Source: Acholeplasmatales bacterium DTU056 (GTDB taxonomy: Bacteria; Bacillota_I; Bacilli_A; ML615J-28; CAG-698). Taken from it: 10,282 nt of DNA. Each line of letters opens with the position of its first letter. Positions within the stretch are counted from its first letter, which is position 1. Below, piece after piece: positions 1-7,589 of the stretch. A program made the position numbers and the translations under genes. The stretch spans positions 24,437-34,718 of the forward strand of contig LFRX01000033.1 in assembly GCA_001512985.1 (NCBI GenBank), read 5' to 3'. Under the pieces are notes generated by a model that saw only the letters and a program-made list of their open reading frames with translations, was not told the origin of the DNA and did not search any database.

Positions 1-2099
1 TTATTGATGGTAAAAATGTAGTTTCGAGTGATAGCGAACTAGTTATTTGGACTACAACTCCTTGGACCCTTCCAGCCAACCTAGCAATTTGTGTTCATCC
101 GTTATACACTTATGTTGTTTTAGAACACAATGAACGTTTCTTTGTGGTTGCAGAAGAGTTAGTGGAATCATTTGTTAAGGCTGTAGGATTTAAAGAGTAT
201 AATATTGTTAATAAATTCGTTGGTAAACAACTGGAGTATGTAACATATCGTCATCCATTGAATAACAAAGAATTACCAGTTATTTTAGGTGAACATGTTA
301 CATTAGATACAGGGACAGGGTTAGTTCATACTGCGCCAGGACATGGTGAAGAGGACTTTATTGTCGGTCGTGAATATAATCTTGATGTTTTGTGTCCAGT
401 TGATGCTCGCGGTTATATGACCGAAGAGGCCGGAGAATTTGCGGGATTATTTTACGAAGAAGCAAATGAAAAAATTATTGAAAAATTATTGCAATCAAAT
501 AGTTTATTAGCCCATTCAACAGTTACTCATAGTTATCCACATGACTGGCGTACTAATAAACCAGTAATATTTAGGGCGACTTCACAATGGTTTGCTTCAA
601 TCGAAGCCTTAAAAGAAGATATGTTAAAAGCTGTTGAAGAAGTTAATTGGATTCCAGCATGGGGCGAAATCCGCATGCGTAATATGATTGTTGATCGTAA
701 AGAATGGTGTATTTCTCGTCAACGTGCATGGGGTGTACCAATTCCGGTTTTCTATACAGAAAAAGAAACAGCAATTTTAGATCCAGAAGTAATTCGTCAT
801 GTGGCGAAAATCTTTAGAGAAGAAGGCTCTAATGCTTGGTTTACTAAAGAAGCCAAAGAATTACTTCCTCCAGGATATACCCATCCTGATAGTCCAAATG
901 GTATCTTCGTTAAAGAAATGGATACAATGGACGTTTGGTTTGATTCTGGTACTTCCCACCATTCCGCAATGCTATCCCTAGGATTTGGATATCCAGCAGA
1001 TTTATACTTAGAAGGTTCTGACCAATATCGTGGCTGGTTTAACTCTAGTTTATCAACTGGTGTGGCTATGACTAAAAAAGCGCCATATAAGACAGTTCTA
1101 ACTCATGGGTTTGTCTTAGATGGTGAAGGTCGTAAAATGAGTAAATCACTTGGAAATGTAATCGAACCACATCAAATTATTAAAGAATTTGGGGCGGATA
1201 TCTTACGTCTATGGGTAGCCTCTGTTAACTATACTGCGGATGTTAGAATTTCTAATGAAATGTTAAAACAGGTTGCGGAAGCGTATCGTAAAATTCGTAA
1301 TACCTTTAGATTTTTACTTGGCAACTTATTTGACTATGATGATGAAAAAGATCGCGTAAGTTATGAACAAATGCCAGAGATTGATCAATACATGATGAAT
1401 TTACTAAACGAATGTATTGATAAAGTAATTCATGCTTATGAAGAATTTGCTTTTGATGAAGTCTATCGGACAATTATAACTTACGTAACTAATGACCTTT
1501 CCGCATTCTACTTCGACTTTACAAAAGATATTTTATATATTGAACGTGCTGATGGTTTGGCGCGTCGTAGTATCCAAACTGTCTTTTATGCTAACTTAAA
1601 TGCTTTAATGCGATTACTTACACCAATTATTCCATTTACAACTGAAGAAGTATATTTATACGTAAAAGATCGCAAAGTCGATAGTGTTTACTTATTATCA
1701 ATGCCGGAAGTCACAAAATATCCAAATTCTAACGAATTATTAACTAAATATCGTGAATTTATGGATTTACGTGACGATGTTTTAAAAGCACTTGAAGTTG
1801 CGCGTAATAATAAAATTATTGGAAAATCACTTCATGCCAAAGTTACCCTAAAACCAACCCCTGCAACAGTAAAATTATTAAACTCATTAAAAGTTGATCT
1901 AAAAACAATCTTTATTGTATCAGAATTCGTAGTAACAGATGAAGATATTCCAGGCGATGAATATAATAGTGGAATTATCTATGTGACAGCTAGAGAAGGA
2001 GAAGTATGTAGTCGCTGCTGGCAAGTCGTTGACAAATTAGATGAAGACGAACTTTGCGAGCGATGCGAGTCAATTGTAAAAGATTTGGGGGTAAAATAA
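1..2099 (+). CDS. ileS: Isoleucyl-tRNA synthetase, C-terminal three quarters (5' end outside window)
   Basis: Cytoplasmic class I aminoacyl-tRNA synthetase that charges tRNA-Ile and edits misactivated valine. The frame is open from base 3, upstream of the GTG at 144, and starts in the IleRS editing region with WTTTPWTLPANLAI. About 698 residues are visible; the family has roughly 900-930, so the N-terminal catalytic half with the HIGH motif lies outside. In order I see the editing-domain block GLVHTAPGHGEEDF, then YPHDWRTNKPVIFRATSQWF, SRQRAWGVPIPV, DVWFDSG, EGSDQYRGWFNSS, and the KMSKS loop (1134-1148) inside GRKMSKSLGNVI. An anticodon-binding helical domain follows, and the C-terminus carries two CxxC pairs (cysteine codons at 2007, 2016, 2055 and 2064) that form the zinc site of bacterial-type IleRS. 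The TAA stop overlaps the ATG of the next gene. A T-box leader, common for ileS in Bacillota, would lie upstream and cannot be judged. The identification is secure. Confidence 0.98.
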   Translation, partial: IDGKNVVSSDSELVIWTTTPWTLPANLAICVHPLYTYVVLEHNERFFVVAEELVESFVKAVGFKEYNIVNKFVGKQLEYVTYRHPLNNKELPVILGEHVTLDTGTGLVHTAPGHGEEDFIVGREYNLDVLCPVDARGYMTEEAGEFAGLFYEEANEKIIEKLLQSNSLLAHSTVTHSYPHDWRTNKPVIFRATSQWFASIEALKEDMLKAVEEVNWIPAWGEIRMRNMIVDRKEWCISRQRAWGVPIPVFYTEKETAILDPEVIRHVAKIFREEGSNAWFTKEAKELLPPGYTHPDSPNGIFVKEMDTMDVWFDSGTSHHSAMLSLGFGYPADLYLEGSDQYRGWFNSSLSTGVAMTKKAPYKTVLTHGFVLDGEGRKMSKSLGNVIEPHQIIKEFGADILRLWVASVNYTADVRISNEMLKQVAEAYRKIRNTFRFLLGNLFDYDDEKDRVSYEQMPEIDQYMMNLLNECIDKVIHAYEEFAFDEVYRTIITYVTNDLSAFYFDFTKDILYIERADGLARRSIQTVFYANLNALMRLLTPIIPFTTEEVYLYVKDRKVDSVYLLSMPEVTKYPNSNELLTKYREFMDLRDDVLKALEVARNNKIIGKSLHAKVTLKPTPATVKLLNSLKVDLKTIFIVSEFVVTDEDIPGDEYNSGIIYVTAREGEVCSRCWQVVDKLDEDELCERCESIVKDLGVK

Positions 2100-2959
2100 T
2101 GGCTCTTAACATTCATTTCTTTCGGGATAATAGTCTACCTAAATTAGACTTTATCAAAGTATTTGAATTCTTTGATAATTATCCTGAATTTTCAATTTAT
2201 TATAACGATGATGAAGTTGAAATTGTATATGTTGATAATACTTTCAATTTCAGCTATCGTTATCTAATTACCAAAAAATCCCGAGTTCACGGTATTTACA
2301 AAATTAGTCCCCAATATGGCAATGTGAATTTCATGCTAGAAATGCCTATTTTAATTCCAACATTTTTAGCCAAAGAAATTCTAACTATTGCCCAACGGGT
2401 ATGTAAATTGTTTGAACTTGATATTTATCATGATAGTTTTACCGACGTACACCCATTTAATTTAGTCGATGTACTAGTATTATTCGATAATGTCCGTCGT
2501 GAAACTATTGAAGAACAAGGATTAGGAGGAAAAATTCCTTTTAATCCTGATAAGTTAAATGAGATTTGTAAATATCAACGTTCAATCGAAGGGTTACGCG
2601 AGCATTATAATAATGAATTAGTTGTAAATTTAGTAGTACCAATTATTTCAGATAATAATGACCAGTTTGGTATGAGTTATGTTTATCAAGTCGGTAAACA
2701 AACTTTATTTCCACCGCATTTAGAATACATTTATGTAAAAGAAGATAACAATTCTGTTTTTTTAGTGAAAGCAGAAGATTTCTATCGTGAACTTGCCAAA
2801 TATTTAGATGAAGAGAGCCACTTTTTACCTAATATGTATTCTTTAAAAGGACGCGCAGCTAAAAAAGTTCGTCGTGAAATCAAAAAATTACGTAAACTGG
2901 CAATTAATCATCAAGGCTTTAAACCAGTTCGTTTATGTGATGTAATTGATATTAAATAA
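2099..2959 (+). CDS. Hypothetical protein of 286 residues, coupled to ileS
   Basis: I do not recognise this family. I place the start at the ATG at 2099, which shares one base with the ileS stop (TAATG) and has a GGGGG ribosome site at 2087-2091; a GTG at 2054 would add 15 residues lying wholly inside ileS and is less likely. The protein looks soluble: no signal peptide and no clear membrane helix. The N-terminal third is rich in aromatic and acidic residues (HFFRD, FEFFDNYPEFSIYYNDDEVE). The middle has a long mixed helix/strand region. The C-terminus is strongly basic around residues 250-267 (KGRAAKKVRREIKKLRKL), which could bind nucleic acid or ribosomes, but that is only inference. The length, even codon use and coupling make it a real gene. 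It probably shares a transcript with ileS, deoC and deoD. No catalytic motif was identified. Confidence 0.85.
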   Translation: MALNIHFFRDNSLPKLDFIKVFEFFDNYPEFSIYYNDDEVEIVYVDNTFNFSYRYLITKKSRVHGIYKISPQYGNVNFMLEMPILIPTFLAKEILTIAQRVCKLFELDIYHDSFTDVHPFNLVDVLVLFDNVRRETIEEQGLGGKIPFNPDKLNEICKYQRSIEGLREHYNNELVVNLVVPIISDNNDQFGMSYVYQVGKQTLFPPHLEYIYVKEDNNSVFLVKAEDFYRELAKYLDEESHFLPNMYSLKGRAAKKVRREIKKLRKLAINHQGFKPVRLCDVIDIK

Positions 2960-2976
2960 AGATAAAGGTGAATAAA

Positions 2977-3639
2977 ATGAAAATAAATAAGTTAATCGAT
3001 CATACTTTACTTAAGCCAACTGCTACTACGGAAGACATTAAAAAGCTTTGTCAGGAAGCAATTGAATATGATTTTAAAAGTGTCTGTGTCAATCCGTGTC
3101 ATGTTAGAATTGCCAAAGAATTATTGCAAGGAACGGATGTCTTAGTTTGTACAGTTGTTGGTTTTCCACTTGGTGCCAACACCATTAAAAGTAAAGTTTT
3201 TGAAACTTTGGATGCAGTCGCAAATGGTGTTGATGAAGTGGATATGGTGATTAACATTGGTAAAGTTAAAGAAAGAGATTTTGATTATTTAGTAGAAGAA
3301 ATTAGTGAAGTTGTTCAAGCAGCCAAAGGCTTAACGGTTAAGGTAATTATTGAAACGTGTTACTTAACTGATGAAGAAAAACGTCTAGCCTGTCAAGCTG
3401 CCAAAAAAGCTCAAGCACACTTTGTCAAAACTTCAACTGGTTTTGGTACTGGTGGTGCTACTGTTGAGGATGTTAAATTAATGTATGATGAAGTTCATCC
3501 TCAATTAGAAGTAAAAGCAAGTGGTGGCGTTCGTTCGCTTGAAGATTTAGAAAAAATGGTTCAAGCAGGTGCTACTCGTATCGGAACAAGTTCGGGAGTA
3601 GCGATTATGAATAAACAAACCACTACTAATAATTATTAG
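2977..3639 (+). CDS. deoC: Deoxyribose-phosphate aldolase
   Basis: Class I aldolase that splits 2-deoxyribose 5-phosphate into acetaldehyde and glyceraldehyde 3-phosphate, the last step of deoxynucleoside breakdown in the cytoplasm. The 220-residue length from the ATG at 2977 matches the bacterial family. That start has an AAAGGTG site six bases upstream; the in-frame GTG at 2968 lies inside this ribosome site and is rejected. Family blocks visible are LIDHTLLKP (6-14), CTVVGFPLG (58-66), DEVDMVIN (86-93, with the catalytic Asp at 89), KVIIETCYL (122-130), KTSTGFGTGGAT (151-162, with the Schiff-base Lys at 151) and VKASGGVR (179-186, with the proton-relay Lys at 180). All key residues are present. 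It sits 17 bases after the hypothetical gene and just before deoD, the typical catabolic pairing. The C-terminal tail is polar and low in complexity (QTTTNNY) and unlikely to matter. Confidence 0.97.
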   Translation: MKINKLIDHTLLKPTATTEDIKKLCQEAIEYDFKSVCVNPCHVRIAKELLQGTDVLVCTVVGFPLGANTIKSKVFETLDAVANGVDEVDMVINIGKVKERDFDYLVEEISEVVQAAKGLTVKVIIETCYLTDEEKRLACQAAKKAQAHFVKTSTGFGTGGATVEDVKLMYDEVHPQLEVKASGGVRSLEDLEKMVQAGATRIGTSSGVAIMNKQTTTNNY

Positions 3640-3649
3640 GAGGTTTATG

Positions 3650-4369
3650 ATGATTCCAACACCACATATAGAAGTTACAGATAAAAGTTTATTTGCGAAA
3701 ACGGTCTTAATGCCAGGAGATCCGTTACGTGCTAAGTGGGTTGCGGAGAAGTATTTGACTGATGTTAAATTGATTAATACAGTGCGTAATATGCTAGCCT
3801 TTACTGGATACTATAAAGGCAAAAAAGTAACGGTAATGGGATCTGGTATGGGAATGCCAACTATTGGTATTTATTCTTATGAATTATTTAAGTTTTATGA
3901 TGTGGAAAATATTATACGTGTTGGTTCATGCGGAGCATATACTGATAAAGTTAATTTATACGATGTTATCATCGCCACTTCCGCATTCAGCGAATCAACC
4001 TATGCTTCAACTGCTTTTGGATATCAAGAAAACATTTTAAAACCATCTGATGAACTAGTAAACAAATTACATCAAGCAGCAAAAAACCTAAACATCCCAA
4101 CCGTCGATGGTATAATTCATTCTAGTGATGTGTTTTATCGTCATCATGGTAATGTTTTTACGGATGTGCGTGATAAATTTGGTTGCATTGCAGTTGAAAT
4201 GGAATCATTTGCTTTATTTGCCAATGCAAAATATTTAAATAAAAATGCTGCTTGCATTCTAACTGTTTCTGATTCGCTAGTAACCAATGAAGCAACTAGT
4301 GCTAAAGAACGTCAAGAATCATTTAACAAAATGATTGAAATTGCTTTAGAAGCAGCAATCATGGATTAA
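3650..4369 (+). CDS. deoD: Purine-nucleoside phosphorylase, DeoD type
   Basis: Hexameric, trimming-type phosphorylase that splits purine (deoxy)nucleosides with phosphate into the free base and (deoxy)ribose 1-phosphate. The 239 residues match the DeoD family. Visible signatures are TPHIE near the N-terminus (His6, contributed to the neighbouring subunit's site in this family), LMPGDPLRAK (phosphate-binding Arg27), VMGSGMGMP (62-70), IIRVGSCGA (Arg90 and Ser93 for phosphate), VEMES (182-186, ribose/base contact) and the catalytic pair Asp208 in TVSD and Arg221 in KERQ. There are two adjacent ATGs at 3647 and 3650. AGGAGG at 3638-3643 is six bases from the second and only three from the first, so I take the second. 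It follows deoC by ten bases. Ribose 1-phosphate to 5-phosphate conversion needs a phosphopentomutase, which is not in the window. The TAA stop lies in the base of a terminator stem. Confidence 0.97.
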   Translation: MIPTPHIEVTDKSLFAKTVLMPGDPLRAKWVAEKYLTDVKLINTVRNMLAFTGYYKGKKVTVMGSGMGMPTIGIYSYELFKFYDVENIIRVGSCGAYTDKVNLYDVIIATSAFSESTYASTAFGYQENILKPSDELVNKLHQAAKNLNIPTVDGIIHSSDVFYRHHGNVFTDVRDKFGCIAVEMESFALFANAKYLNKNAACILTVSDSLVTNEATSAKERQESFNKMIEIALEAAIMD

Positions 4370-4398
4370 AAAGTTAGAGCAAGTCTCTAACTTTTTTT
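4368..4398 (+). terminator. Intrinsic terminator after deoD
   Basis: The arms GTTAGAG (4373-4379) and CTCTAAC (4385-4391) form a 7-bp core, extended by five A:T pairs to a 12-bp stem with the loop CAAGT, followed by a run of seven T (4392-4398). It begins within the deoD stop codon and so ends the ileS-hypothetical-deoC-deoD transcript. The A-tract on the 5' side means it could also work on the other strand, but no gene faces it. Confidence 0.9.
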
Positions 4399-4465
4399 AA
4401 AATAAAAATACATAATTATGCATAACTTAGGAGTGTTGCCAAATACTAACATTAGGAGTGAAATT
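4399..4465 (+). promoter_or_regulatory. Leader region before the ymfF-like gene, with a duplicated Shine-Dalgarno
   Basis: This 67-base gap must carry the start signals for the M16 peptidase unit because it follows a strong terminator. A CATAAT at 4411-4416 is a fair -10, but a -35 at 17 bases would fall inside the terminator (around 4388-4393) and matches poorly, so the promoter is not settled. TTAGGAGTG occurs twice, at 4427-4435 and 4452-4460. The second is correctly placed for the ATG at 4466; the first has no well-placed start codon. A perfect 10-bp palindrome, TTATGCATAA, lies at 4416-4425; at this base composition it may be chance. Confidence 0.4.
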
Positions 4466-5755
4466 ATGAAGTTATTAACAGAAATGATTGACAATGTTAA
4501 AACAACATTTATTCAATCTAATAAATTTAAAACCATTGTAATTAAAGTATTATTTCGGGGAAAAAATGCGCACGATTCCGCAACCCAACGCTCACTACTT
4601 TCGCGTCTATTAGCAAACTCTACGGCAAAATATCCAACTAAAAAAGAGTTAACAAATAAATTATACGACTTATATGAAGCAAGTTTTTCAGTCGGCAGTT
4701 CGCCAATATATGAAAATAGTATAGTTTCGTTTAATTTAGAATTTGTTAATAGTAAATATCTACCAGATAAAAAAGTCACTAAAGAAGCATTCGAGTTTTT
4801 ACACGAAGCAATCTTTTATCCAAATATTACAAAGAATCAATTTGATGAAAAAGTATTTCAAGAAGAAAAAAGATTATTAAAAGTATCAATCGAAAATATT
4901 TATAACAATAAAAATCGTTATGCATTGAGACGATTATTAGATCATATGTGTCCTGATGAGCCAAGCAGTATTAGTCCACTTGGTGATCTTGAAGTTTTAA
5001 AAAATTTAACCTCAAAAGATCTAGCTTTGACTTATCAAAAAATGATTTCTGAAGATGAAGTCAGTGTTTATTGTTTAGGTGATTTTGATATCGAGGAAAT
5101 GAAATCATACTTAATTAATAATTTAAAAATAGCCAAACTTTCTTCGAAAACAGTTAATTATCCATTGCACTTTAACGAAATTCGTAAAAATATAACTTCT
5201 AAAGAAATTAGTGAAGAACAAGATATTAATCAAACTAAATTAATGATTGGTTTTCGTACCAATACTTATCCAACCGATAAGCTCCTACCAGCATTAATCG
5301 TTTTTAATATAATGTATGGTGGTTTATACGTATCTGATTTATTCCAGGTTGTTCGAGAAAAACATAGTTTAGCTTATGAAATTGCATCTCAAGTGATTTC
5401 AGAAGCTGGATTATTAATTGTTAATGCGGGAATTGAAAAAAGTCAAATCAATCAAGCGACTTCGCTAATCATTAATGAGTTTCGCAAATATCAAGAAGGT
5501 CGTATTAATCATGAGTTATTTGAAGTTGCCAAAACTAATTTATTAAACGACCTAAAAGAGTTAGAAGATGATCCATATAGTATTATTAATTTTATATATC
5601 GTCGTCATTTATTTAATTTAAGTCCTAATGTTGATGATTATATTAAACAAATTCAAAATGTTACACTTGAAGATGTGATTGCAGTTGCCAAAAATATTGA
5701 ACTTGACACCATTTATACTCTAACTAACAAAGCAGGTGAACATTATGGAGCTTAG
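4466..5755 (+). CDS. ymfF: M16 family peptidase-like protein, non-catalytic YmfF-type subunit
   Basis: 429 residues with the two-half architecture of M16B proteins, close to the length of Bacillus subtilis YmfF. The zinc motif HxxEH is missing: where it would sit (around residues 38-50) the sequence reads DSATQRSLLSRLL, so this subunit should not cleave peptides itself. In the C-terminal half VVREKHSLAYEIAS carries the Arg297/Tyr304 pair that in M16B heterodimers holds the substrate's C-terminus. The start is the ATG at 4466, seven bases after AGGAG (4454-4458); an in-frame ATG at 4418 would add 16 residues, has no ribosome site and lacks family support. The end overlaps the next gene by 11 bases, as expected for two subunits made together. 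In automated annotation this family is named for an association with EF-P 5-aminopentanol modification in Bacillus; the biochemical role is not shown here. The symbol is by family resemblance. Confidence 0.85.
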   Translation: MKLLTEMIDNVKTTFIQSNKFKTIVIKVLFRGKNAHDSATQRSLLSRLLANSTAKYPTKKELTNKLYDLYEASFSVGSSPIYENSIVSFNLEFVNSKYLPDKKVTKEAFEFLHEAIFYPNITKNQFDEKVFQEEKRLLKVSIENIYNNKNRYALRRLLDHMCPDEPSSISPLGDLEVLKNLTSKDLALTYQKMISEDEVSVYCLGDFDIEEMKSYLINNLKIAKLSSKTVNYPLHFNEIRKNITSKEISEEQDINQTKLMIGFRTNTYPTDKLLPALIVFNIMYGGLYVSDLFQVVREKHSLAYEIASQVISEAGLLIVNAGIEKSQINQATSLIINEFRKYQEGRINHELFEVAKTNLLNDLKELEDDPYSIINFIYRRHLFNLSPNVDDYIKQIQNVTLEDVIAVAKNIELDTIYTLTNKAGEHYGA

Positions 5756-7043
5756 AAAATACGACCAAATTGATGAAATAGTTTATTATGAAAAACTAGA
5801 TAATGGGCTAAAGGTCTATTTAATTCCTAAAAAGACTTATAATAAAACCTACGCTCTCTTTGCCACAAAATACGGTTCTATCGATAATCGTTTTGTTCCA
5901 TATGGCAAAGAAGAGTATGAAATTATGCCACTTGGCATAGCCCATTTTCTTGAACATAAATTATTCGAAACTAAAGAAGGCATCGATGCAGCTAATATCC
6001 TTACTAATCTTGGTGCCCAAGCCAATGCCTATACTAACTATACTACAACGGCTTATTTGTTTAGTACTACGGATAAAGTTTTTGAAGCATTAAATGTCTT
6101 GCTTGATTTTGTTCAAGAACCATATTTTACTGATGAAAATGTTGCCAGAGAGCAAGGAATCATTGAACAAGAATTAAAAATGTATTTAGATATCCCCTCA
6201 GAGCAACTTCGTTTAGGATTGCTTAAAAATATGTTTAAAGAACATTATATAAATCAAGATATTGGGGGAACAGTTGAATCGATTAAAGAAATTACAAAAG
6301 AAAAATTATATACTGTATATGAAACGTTTTATCACCCAAGTAATATGGTTTTAGTTGTGGTTGGTAATTTCGATGTCAATGAATGTATTAAAACCATTCG
6401 AAATAACCAACAAAACAAACAATTTCATCCAATTACGAATATTAAAAGAGAATATCTATGTGAAGACAATCAAGTCGTAAATTCATATGGCGAAGTTAAA
6501 ATGGATATTTTAATGCCAAAAGTTGCTGTGGGATTAAAACTCCCATATGAAGGTTTAAGCGGCGAAGAATTATTAAAACAAGAACTATTATTAAAAATAT
6601 TATTAGAAGATGTCTTTGGAACTACTTCAAATAATTATCAAGAAATGCTAGATAAAGAATTAATTACTAGGTCATTTAGTACAAATATTTTTGTAGAACA
6701 AACAGCTGGTTTCTTAATGATTTCGACTGACACTTTAAAAGATGATGAATTTGCTAATTACGTTAAAGAAAAACTATTATCATTAAATAGCATTAAAATG
6801 AGTAAAAATAACTTTAATCGTTATAAAAAAGTTATATTAGGAAATTTCATTAAATCTCTAAACTATTTAGAATATATTGCTAATAGCTTTATTTATTATC
6901 ATTTTAAAGAAGTTGATATTTTTAAAGTACTAGATATTATTGAAAAACTAACCTATAATGATTTAAAATTATTAGAGAAATATTTTGTTAAAAAAGCCAT
7001 TAGTATTTTTAAAGTTTTACCAAAAAACATTGTCAAGCAATAA
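5745..7043 (+). CDS. ymfH: M16 family zinc peptidase, catalytic YmfH-type subunit
   Basis: 432-residue M16B metallopeptidase with the inverted zinc motif intact: GIAHFLEHKLFE gives His67, Glu70 (catalytic base) and His71. The third ligand is expected about 70-77 residues on, in IIEQELKMYLD, where Glu143 (or Glu141) fits. TNLGAQANAYTNYTTTAYLFS (88-108) and the YHPSNMVLVVVGNF strand are typical of the family. It should pair with the upstream YmfF-type subunit to form a clamshell that degrades or processes small peptides in the cytoplasm; no signal peptide is seen. The start is the ATG at 5745, six bases after AGGTG (5734-5738) inside the end of the upstream gene; the GTG at 5736 lies in that ribosome site. 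In Bacillus the pair is followed by ymfI, an SDR reductase; here a small membrane protein follows instead. The function beyond peptidase is inferred. Confidence 0.9.
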   Translation: MELRKYDQIDEIVYYEKLDNGLKVYLIPKKTYNKTYALFATKYGSIDNRFVPYGKEEYEIMPLGIAHFLEHKLFETKEGIDAANILTNLGAQANAYTNYTTTAYLFSTTDKVFEALNVLLDFVQEPYFTDENVAREQGIIEQELKMYLDIPSEQLRLGLLKNMFKEHYINQDIGGTVESIKEITKEKLYTVYETFYHPSNMVLVVVGNFDVNECIKTIRNNQQNKQFHPITNIKREYLCEDNQVVNSYGEVKMDILMPKVAVGLKLPYEGLSGEELLKQELLLKILLEDVFGTTSNNYQEMLDKELITRSFSTNIFVEQTAGFLMISTDTLKDDEFANYVKEKLLSLNSIKMSKNNFNRYKKVILGNFIKSLNYLEYIANSFIYYHFKEVDIFKVLDIIEKLTYNDLKLLEKYFVKKAISIFKVLPKNIVKQ

Positions 7044-7074
7044 AATGACAAATATATGTGTGGAGGAAATAGGT

Positions 7075-7413
7075 ATGAGTGATGAATTCAAAAAATTTAA
7101 TTTAAATGCATTTAATGAAGAAGTTACTAAGTCCGATTATGATGCCAAAACTGCGGAATATGATAATATCGTTCCATTATGGACGTGGCTATTATTTCAA
7201 GTTATAACATCATTAATTGTAACTTTACCATATGGGGGATTTGTTGCGATTATTGTATATTTTATTTTGAGTTGGGCAGATGTTAATAAGAACTTGAAAA
7301 ACTACTGTCGAGCTCTATTATCATTTATTGCTATATTATTATTAGTTGTATTAATTGTCTCACCAAGTACTTTTCCAAAAATTTTCCGTTACATTATTGA
7401 AGGTGGAATATAA
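7075..7413 (+). CDS. Small integral membrane protein, 112 residues, family not resolved
   Basis: The start is the ATG at 7075, with GGAGG at 7062-7066 eight bases upstream; longer in-frame versions run into the ymfH-like gene and have no ribosome site. Residues 1-33 are hydrophilic and acidic (DEFKKFNLNAFNEEV). Hydrophobic segments follow at about 35-51 (WTWLLFQVITSLIVTL), 54-67 (GGFVAIIVYFILSW) and 80-96 (ALLSFIAILLLVVLIV). Between the second and third is the polar loop ADVNKNLKNYCRA; I have a general memory of NxNLKNYxRA loops in small Firmicute membrane proteins but cannot name a family. The C-terminus is short (FRYIIEGGI). It lies 31 bases after the ymfH-like stop and before a terminator, so it is probably the last gene of that transcript. 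A partner role with the peptidase pair is possible but unsupported. Confidence 0.8.
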   Translation: MSDEFKKFNLNAFNEEVTKSDYDAKTAEYDNIVPLWTWLLFQVITSLIVTLPYGGFVAIIVYFILSWADVNKNLKNYCRALLSFIAILLLVVLIVSPSTFPKIFRYIIEGGI

Positions 7414-7419
7414 AAATAT

Positions 7420-7455
7420 AAAAAAATGAGATTTTGAAAGAAATCTCATTTTTTT
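7420..7455 (+). terminator. Intrinsic terminator after the small membrane protein gene
   Basis: TGAGATTT (7427-7434) pairs with AAATCTCA (7441-7448) around the loop TGAAAG. Flanking A7 and T7 runs extend the stem to 15 bp, and the T-tract at 7449-7455 completes the signal. It closes the ymfF-ymfH-membrane protein unit. The near-perfect symmetry would permit termination in both directions. Confidence 0.9.
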
Positions 7456-7542
7456 ATTTTGAATTGAATAATAGAGTGATTATTTTGGGGGGATTTGTCT
7501 AAAAGAAAGTTGAGAAAAGTTTTTGAGATGTGTTTTTGCGAT

Positions 7543-7571
7543 TTGGGGTTTTAAAAATAATTTATTATAAT
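7543..7571 (+). promoter_or_regulatory. Probable vegetative promoter of ssb
   Basis: A perfect -10, TATAAT, lies at 7566-7571. The best -35 at the preferred 17-base spacing is TTGGGG (7543-7548), matching only the TTG of TTGACA, so the -10 is convincing and the -35 weak. Transcription would start near 7578, giving a leader of about 38 bases. The rest of the 160-base gap upstream (from 7456) contains G-runs (six G near 7485-7491, four at 7545-7548) and no recognisable gene. Confidence 0.55.
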
Positions 7572-7589
7572 AAAACACACTAATACAAA

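Noticed and set aside
799..981. 60-codon + strand ORF inside ileS
   Set aside because: It lies wholly in another frame of the conserved ileS catalytic region, with no ribosome site and no family features.
2054..2098. GTG-initiated 15-residue N-terminal extension of the hypothetical gene
   Set aside because: It lies in the zinc-binding end of ileS; the ATG at 2099 has a G-rich ribosome site and the common TAATG overlap.
4416..4425. Perfect palindrome TTATGCATAA as a possible operator
   Set aside because: Ten-base AT-rich palindromes arise easily by chance at this composition, and no regulator gene is nearby; mentioned only in the leader entry.
4513..4779. 88-codon minus-strand ORF inside the ymfF-like gene
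   Set aside because: Antisense shadow of a conserved coding region; no ribosome site or promoter recognised on that strand.
7501..7565. A- and T-runs before ssb as a possible ComK box
   Set aside because: No AAAA-N5-TTTT pair with correct spacing was found; the runs are explained by AT-rich intergenic sequence.
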